Below, one piece after another: positions 57,391 through 64,000 of a DNA stretch of 64,000 bases. This DNA comes from Bombardia bombarda (taxonomy: Eukaryota; Ascomycota; Sordariomycetes; Sordariales; Lasiosphaeriaceae). Under the pieces are notes generated by a model. It worked only from the letters and a program-made list of their open reading frames with translations, did not search any database and was not told the origin of the DNA. A program made the translations under genes and the position numbers. The stretch covers positions 2,170,001 to 2,234,000 of the forward strand of contig JAULSR010000004.1 of the NCBI GenBank assembly GCA_030512295.1, in the 5' to 3' direction. How positions within the stretch are numbered: the stretch's first letter is position 1; every line of letters starts with the position of its first letter.

Positions 57391-60317
57391 CGTCGAGCTG
57401 AGTCGCGCGCGCGCGCGTCACGTCTCTAGCTCGGTTCTTCAGGTCGATATGACGCGACGGGCTGGCTGGGGTGAGGGTGTAAGGTGGGACTGCACTGGGG
57501 CTTGGAACTGCTATTAGAGAAATTGACAAGGAAGGCGCAATAAGGAGACAGACGTCCTACTGCCGACGTATTATACCTTATACTGTTGCGCAAAGAAGGA
57601 GCGGTGCAGACGAATGCTGACGGGAACGAGGAAGCGACGACCTGGACGACGAGCTGATCTTCATCTGGGCTGTCATCTGGCGTCTCCACTGGCGCTTTGG
57701 CCCTAGGCTGGCTCAAGCCTGTCTGCAACCCTGCAATGCAGGACGTCGCAGGACCGACAGGCGGGGAAAGTGGTTGTCAGGACACCACCAACGTGGTTTC
57801 CCCCCCTGAATGGCCCACCAGTCATCCTCGTGGCACCTTCTAAGACATCCTGGAAAGGCGGGCGGAAGGTGCGAGTTGGGGTAAGTTCGCTTGGTTGGGA
57901 CGGATTCAGGCGGTGGATGTGGGCAGGAACGACCCAAGCGATGCCCCTTCTCCCCCTCCTCCCCCCTCCAGGCCGTCCTCCACGGACTTTCTTCCGTCGT
58001 TTTTGGAGAAGTTCATCTGCACTAGAACAACAATGCATCCTTCTGGAAGCCGACATTCGATCGGGAGTTGTCTGTCGCTGCCGTTCGATATTTCTCGGCC
58101 ACCCACCGCTTAGATCCATCAGCAATCTACACTTTCGAGTCTCGACGACGAACGAGATGCCCATTGGCCCCGCCTTCTCCAGCCCGCATTCGGCAGGCGC
58201 CGCAACGGCTTTGGACGTGGTGGGTTTGGGGGAGATGGAGTTCGGGACGGATGGGTCAACATCTCGGCTGAATGCGACGACAATCTTGGTCCAACGGTCG
58301 GGAGTTGGGATCGGATATGGGAGATTATACGATTATTAACAAAAGCAGTCGCCTAAGGGGGGTCGCTTGCACGCTGCAGATTGTTTTACTCAATTCGCGC
58401 AGTTGGAACTGCCGCTTTATTTACTTTGACTGCACTTGACAAGCGACCTTTGTCATAATCAATCACATTATCCTCCATCCTCCTTCCTCCTTTTCGCGGC
58501 TCTCACCATGTCCCTACCTGTCTACCTGTCCAGGTAAGCATTATCGTCCGTATTCAGTTCAGATCGGTGCGACGAGGTTGAGACTGGGCCGAAACAGTGG
58601 GGTCGATTGACGTTCAAGCCATTGAACAAGATATTCGATAATTACCCAAAGGAATATATCAGGATACGAAATAATGCTGAGCAATAGTATAGCGTTGTGT
58701 GTCACTTGTAAGTTCCCGACTTCTAGTTGAAGGCCTTTCGAGCTAAGTCTATACGCCATGTTTGGTTTCCACCTCATATATATGCACCTTCATGAACATT
58801 GAAAGCGTCTGTGGGTTTGGACGTAATAGCTTGGCATGCGCAGCTCTTCGCCTGGGTTCGCTCCCCAGGGCAGACAGCCGGTGCTCAACAGTCGGACCAA
58901 TTGATCCATGGGCTCACATTGGCGGCAATTCGATGCTGTACCACGACACTTGAAAGAATCCACGGAATGTGTTACCCCCTCGGGCCCCTCGGGTAACCCC
59001 GACTTACACCACCGCACATGATCTTCGCTTGACTACCAACCAGATGCGCCCGCCTTTGGGTGTATATCCCCCAGATAGTCTGAATGTCATCAAAAATGCC
59101 GACTACAAAGACGGACACAGCCAGTGCCAAATCACAAACGAAAACGAGAACTGCACGGCATCAAATGCTGGTACGAGAAATTTGGGGGCGAGCAGTTCAA
59201 GAGGCACAGCCGGGCCAGGTCGTCTTGATACCAAATCAGGCAACAGGTGTGCATTTCCGAGATTGCATTTGCCCCCAGGCTGCCTACCTTCTCAACTCGC
59301 CCTAAAATGAAGGATTGGAAGCTCAGGGATGAAAATGTTTCGTTTCGTGGATTGCGTTCCTATTTGGTTGGATATGGCGACGTGACGGTAGGTACATTTC
59401 AGTTGCAGAAAGACTTTAGTCACACTCTTCAGTCTTCTCCCCCACGAATGGTGCCATGCCGCCACCTTGCGGGCTTGCCCATTTTCTCAAGGACCACCAG
59501 CATGCGTTGCTCAAACACGACGACGGTGACAGCACAGCCAGACTGTTCTATTTTACGCGGTACGGCCACCCGAGCGGCGTCTCTCAGGCTCGCTCTTTGA
59601 CAATGCCACCTGCCCGTGTCAGGCACAGAATGACTGCGGCTCTAATGACAGGCGCGCTGTGCTATTGAAGATCACCGCAGCCCTGCTCTTCGGCATGCAA
59701 AGAAATCTTGCCACTAAATCTACCTTACTCTTTACCACCCAGATCAGGAAAAAGAGTACGAGAAGACTGAATGGTTGAACCGATTGTCGCTTTCTTCGCG
59801 CCACAAGCGCCTCATTTGCAGACTATTTTCTAGTGACAACTGAAGGTTTACGTCGACGCGTCCTCCCCAAACGAAGCTATAGCTTTAGGCGAATATGCAA
59901 GTCGGCCTCGCACGCGAAACGCCCTGGCTTTGAATCTTATCCGTTGATCGCGACGTCTTTGGGTGGTGAAGGATTTGCTCCAGATATTTAGCTAAAGGTT
60001 TCTGCATCGGTAAGTAGGTAGTCTCGCAACATCAGTCTTGTCATGGTCAAAGGGAGCTAACGGCGACTTGTCAGATTATCGAGCTTTGCAGAACTATCGT
60101 CACACGTGGTGCAGTAAAACTGGCCGTCATCATCTGTCTACTGCCCAATTCCAGTCAATCCGCTCAGAGCTATCAAGTTCTCTCCTTTCACCTCATGATA
60201 TCGCGGCTCAAATCCCGTCCTCCCGACTTCCCTCGCGGATACCGTCTCGCGCCGCGCACCCGGTAAGAGGCGTGAGAAAAGTGCGTGGAGCCAAGAGCGA
60301 CGACGGCCGCCGCCTCG
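57391..60317. other. Gene-poor interval
   Basis: About 2.9 kb without a supportable gene. A GCGCGC run near 57407-57418 lies just 5' of the F-box gene start. Frames at 57703-58339 on both strands overlap and have no motif. No tRNA meets the structure criteria. Confidence 0.45.
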
Positions 60318-60818
60318 ATGGCAGCACCATCCTCAACAATACTCGAGTCTGGCGATCTTCTATCGCCACCACCCCCACGCAACGAACTGACGCCAAACTC
60401 CTCCAGCAACCTCAACGTAGGAGCTGCCATCGGCGGATCGATAGGCGGGTTCATCGTACTGGTCCTCCTCGCCGCAACACCATTCATACTGGCCAAGAGG
60501 AGAAGGAAACGAGAGCGCGAGTTTGCCAGCATCCCGCCCATGCCCATCGCCCTGTCACCCCTCCCACATCTCAGTCGCCCGGCAAATCCTCCAGAAGAGT
60601 CTAAAAGGATACCACAACCGATGCATCGCGTGTTCCAGATCGACAGAGGGGCTCCCAGTCAGGTACTACCGGCGGTAGCGGCAGGGGATATGGAGATACA
60701 CGAGGCGCCAGCTGTGGGAGTTGTGGCGAAGGTACACGAGCTACCCACGCCTGCAAATAGTCCGGTACAAGCGCGGCCTGGCAGGGACAGCCCGACATTA
60801 TCTCAGGAGGAACGGTAG
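60318..60818 (+). CDS. Hypothetical single-pass membrane protein (166 aa)
   Basis: Family not recognised. One transmembrane helix, about residues 35-59, begins with NVGAAIGGSIGGFIVLVLL and is followed at once by a basic stop-transfer cluster, KRRRKRERE. This Gly-rich helix plus basic cluster is typical of fungal single-pass surface proteins and sensors that usually have an N-terminal signal peptide and Ser/Thr-rich exterior. Here only about 34 residues precede the helix. A spliced upstream exon with the signal peptide is possible, since a stop lies at 60273-60275 and a GTAAGA donor word lies just before it. The cytosolic tail is Pro/Ala-rich with a TPANSP motif. The ATG at 60318 is the first in frame. 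Confidence 0.5.
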   Translation: MAAPSSTILESGDLLSPPPPRNELTPNSSSNLNVGAAIGGSIGGFIVLVLLAATPFILAKRRRKREREFASIPPMPIALSPLPHLSRPANPPEESKRIPQPMHRVFQIDRGAPSQVLPAVAAGDMEIHEAPAVGVVAKVHELPTPANSPVQARPGRDSPTLSQEER

Positions 60819-62415
60819 TTTGTGGCTTGGGTGGTCAGGTAATTGTTATTTTGCCTTCTTCGATGTTGTTCATTTGGCAGGTACCAATATTCACCTGGAT
60901 GGTTTTCTTTTACCTGGGAGTTTATTCTGCACAACTGTCTTCCGTTATATACCTTGTATCATCACCATGTTGTATTTTTGGTCTGTGGTATTGCTTTCGT
61001 ATGCCGTTATTCTACTTGTTAGTTACGGGTTAATAACTGCACTGGTAGCTGGAAAGGAAAACGGGGACTTTGTACTGTTGTGAAATATTTTATTAGTTTG
61101 TAAAGCTAGCGTCTCTTACCTAGGCTAGAAGTTTTAGCTCCTGTTTAGTGGCATCTCGAGGCGCGTGTCGTTGCACTCCCCCCACGGGCGCCCCGGAACG
61201 GTGAATGGACGGAGGAACGGTAGACGCCACCTGAGGTCTATGTTGCATTTATCCACGGGATTTTAGTGGCAGTTTGAGGAAAGGCGTTGACCTTTGAGAG
61301 TGATCTTAACTTTTATCTTCTGTGTGGGGATTGAGCCGCAACAGGTGAGCGTATAAACGTATAATTTGACCGCGCGATGCAAGAGGTTGCATGAAATGTG
61401 TATCGTCGTCACACTCACAGGATACTATGACCCATTTTCTCCAGCTTGATTTGGTCTCCACTCACCCTTGCATGCTTGAGTATTCTTGTTCAACGGGTTG
61501 AAGACGCTATATGTATGTCTACGTGTAAGTAGACGGCAAAGCACTACTTGTGATAACGCCCAGGCATTGATTTTCTGACTGCGCATTGCTATCCGTACTC
61601 TGTCCCGAAACACGATGATAGCTAAGGTACGCTCTTATTTTGTGGTCCTTATCTTATCAAAAAAACCTGTCTGCTTGGCACGGATACTTGCTCGTTGTGC
61701 CGCACAAGTGCAGGCGGGAGCAAATTTAACGTTTTTCGACTTGGTGGTGCCGTTAATCCACTTTTTGTCAAATCTTATACACAGTAGGTACTCTGCCAAC
61801 TCAACTGCCAAGAGAACTCGAAGAAGGAAAAATAAAAGGGTTTTGGAGACACCTAACCCATTTACCCCTTTGTGAGTTTTTCGGTCTCAGGCTGAGAGAT
61901 CCACCCCGCGCACTGATGGTTTGCGGGTTTGCATCTTATTGGAGTGGGGTTTTGCATGCCGTTCGATAGGGGTAACCTTGACAGGGGCCGTGGTACCGAG
62001 TCGTTCGCAGCCAATAACGTCGAGATTCTAGACTTGGAAAGCCAAACAGGAGGACAAAATGTAACCTTGGCTACACAGGGGTTCAGGATATCAGCACGTG
62101 TTCGCACTTTGCAACAGGGTTAAGCGTGCGTACAGTAGTCATCAGCTTTGTCAGTTTTGTGCCCCTACACAGTAATCGGTCGGCAGCGATTCGGAGGATG
62201 GACATTGGACCTCGATTTGTCTTATCTCAATTTATTACCCCGTATTCTTGCACTATCGCGTATCGCGTTTCGAGACCAGTTCTGGGGAGCGAGCGTCCGA
62301 CCGAGTCTCACTCTCAATCAATCACGGCACCGAGCAAAGACGTATTCCGATGCTATCATGGTAGCCGCTGTGTCACTGCATGAAGAAGTTGGCGCCGTCT
62401 ATCACCGCCAATGAC
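60819..62415. other. Intergenic
   Basis: About 1.6 kb, AT-richer than the flanking coding DNA, with no supportable gene. Its right end is the 5' flank of the mannosyltransferase gene. Confidence 0.5.
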
Positions 62416-63948
62416 ATGCGACCTCGCATCTTCAAGCTCGACCGGCGCGTCGTGGTCCTTTTCTGCCTCTCCCTCTTCCTAATCCTGTCGGCCAGGTCCT
62501 ACAATCGCGGCCGCCTCGACGACAACCACGCCCCGATAATCCCTCCCATCCCGCCCCCACCGTCGAACCCGAACAACAAGCCGGGCTCCTTCTGGTCCGA
62601 CCTCTTCTACTACCTCGAGGCGGTGCGGCCGAATGCCAATCGCGTCCATGTCAAACCGCGCCAGACGCCCGAGTGGGACAGCCAGAACTGGCGCCCCGAC
62701 GTGTCGGATGCGCGGCTCGACCTCATTGACATGACCAAGAAGGACCTGCGCAAGTTCCGCAACTCGCACGCCTCCTACGTGCAGTCGGCCATCCCCGCGC
62801 TCGCCCCGCGCATCCCCTTCGTGCCCTTCACCTCGGGCGTCGTCACCACGGCGGGCGCGCACAACTTTGGCCAGGTCATCTCGATGCTGCTGATGCTGCG
62901 CTACACCAACTCGACCCTGCCCGTCCAGATCATGCTCGACACCACGGCCGACTGGATCGACGAGCTCTGCGCCGACCTGAGCGGGCCCATCGCCCGTCTC
63001 AACGCCACCTGCATCCCCCTCCGCGACGCCTGGACCGATCCGGCGCCGGGCTCGTCTCCACCGCCGTGGCAGCTCAAGTCGGGCTACCAGTGGAAGATCA
63101 TGTCCATCATGGCCTCGTCCTTCCAGTCCATCCTCTTCCTCGACGCCGACGCGCTACCCATCCTCAACCCCGACGGCATCCTCGCGCCCGGCTCGCAGCC
63201 CTTCCTCTCGACCGGCCTCATCACCTGGCCCGACTTCTGGACCTCGACCATCTCCAAGCACTTCTACGCCATCGCCGGCCCCACCCCCTCGGGCCTCGGC
63301 ATCACCCCGCCCCCCCTGACCTCGCGCACCAGCTCCGAGTCGGGCATCATCGCCATCGACAAGGCCCGCCACGCAGACACCATCCTGCTGGCCGCCTACT
63401 ACAACTACCACGGCCCGGGCGCCTACTACCCCCTCCTGACCCAGCACAGCCACGGCGAGGGCGACAAGGAGACCCTCCTGCAGGCCGCCCTCGTGCTCGA
63501 GGCCCTCGCCAGCAAAGGCGCCTACAAACCCCCCACCGACTGGATCGTCGCGCTCAAAAAGAAGGCAGCGACCTCCTCCTCCGAAGAAACAACAGCAAAA
63601 ACAATAGCCACAACAAAAAAGGGCTACTACGACGTCAAAGCCCTGCCCCGCGTGCACGGCCAATCGGCGCGCGACATCGGCTGGCGCGGCATGTTCATGC
63701 AGCAGATGGATCCCATGGAGGACTACCGGGCCGTCATGGCCGCGCTCGAGACGGAGCGGCAGAAGTCCGGCGCCGAGGAGGGCTTCGTCTCGCACGAGGG
63801 CAAGCCCGTCGCCGGCGAGCGGCGCAAGGACGACGTGCGCCGGCTGCGCGTCGACTACGAGTACATGGAGGAGGAGGACCGCGACCGGCGCGAGCGCGAG
63901 CGCTATCGGTACAGCAGCTCGCACTATGCTGCTGCTGATAACAATGAC

Positions 63949-63996
<48 letters not shown>

Positions 63997-64000
63997 GTCG
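62416..64000 (+). CDS. GT71-type (Mannosyl_trans3 family, MNN-like) mannosyltransferase, 3' end outside the window
   Basis: A single frame stays open from the ATG at 62416 to the window end (528 codons). Short cytosolic RPRIFKLDRR, then one hydrophobic helix (about residues 12-26): a type II Golgi protein. A Pro/Asn-rich stem follows. The catalytic domain carries YQWKIMSIMASSFQSILFLD then the DAD metal/donor motif at residues 243-245, PFLSTGLITWPDFW, SSESGIIAIDK, and GEGDKET at 347-353, all marks of the fungal MNN2/MNN5/MNN1-like alpha-mannosyltransferase family (Mannosyl_trans3). It is expected to add mannose to N- or O-glycans or wall mannans in the Golgi. A Lys/Thr-rich insertion lies near residues 380-400. 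The C terminus is strongly charged, then a GCT run codes Ala to the edge. The stop is not in the window. Confidence 0.9.
63949..63996 (+). repeat. GCT/GTT run coding poly-Ala/Val
   Basis: GCTGTT repeats pass into a pure GCT run close to the window end, inside the mannosyltransferase frame. Confidence 0.85.

Noticed and set aside
57703..58339. Overlapping plus and minus frames upstream of the F-box gene
   Set aside because: No motif, no splice support, low-complexity Pro/Gly/Arg composition.
58805..58882. CTGGG-TTCGCTC-CCCAG hairpin with flanking GTCTG/CAGAC, tRNA T-arm-like
   Set aside because: No D-arm or A-box, acceptor stem only partly paired, loop lacks the conserved purine-A. Probably chance.
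63066..63938. 290-codon plus-strand and 256-codon minus-strand frames in the mannosyltransferase region
   Set aside because: Both are shadows; the frame opened at 62416 holds the family motifs.

Overview
The window looks like nuclear DNA of a filamentous ascomycete, most likely a Sordariomycete. The evidence is intron style (52-115 bp, GTAAGT/GTATGT-like donors, CTAAC/CTGAC-like branch sites, CAG/TAG acceptors), GC-rich genes in AT-richer spacers, and eukaryotic housekeeping proteins of fungal type (Sec7 Arf-GEF, pyruvate dehydrogenase E2, Rpc31, Nup49-like nucleoporin, Fip1, Zn2Cys6 regulator, GT71-type mannosyltransferase). The species cannot be named from sequence alone. All spliced models below were built by eye.

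Left part (1-24.1 kb) is gene-poor and accessory in character. It holds a tandem pair of unrecognised paralogues (1321-2815 and 4190-6098) with identical internal exon lengths, where the first copy has an in-frame stop followed by a long open frame. It also holds a 991-bp non-autonomous transposon with a perfect 8-bp target duplication (7415-8405), an unknown ankyrin-like gene, a MYND/SET protein, a small two-helix membrane protein, and three neighbouring secreted Ser/Thr-rich proteins that share a four-cysteine module.

Middle part (24.6-49.5 kb) is mostly core genome: a Zn2Cys6 transcription factor, an SDR oxidoreductase whose last exons are out of frame, PDH E2 divergent from SEC7, an HSM3-like gene broken by a 1-nt shift, RPC31, and NUP49 divergent from FIP1.

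Right part (49.5-64 kb) holds a small CGH-motif protein, a one-helix membrane protein next to a 955-residue F-box/ankyrin protein, a single-pass membrane protein, and a GT71-type mannosyltransferase that runs off the window end. No rRNA, convincing tRNA, CRISPR, virus-like or biosynthetic core gene was found.

The genes do not form one pathway. The best candidates for something new are the four-cysteine secreted family (15.9-24.1 kb) and the tandem paralogue pair (1.3-6.1 kb). Two separate genes (31.7 kb and 43.1 kb) show the same kind of lesion, one G missing from a G-run, so base accuracy there should be checked before either is called a pseudogene.
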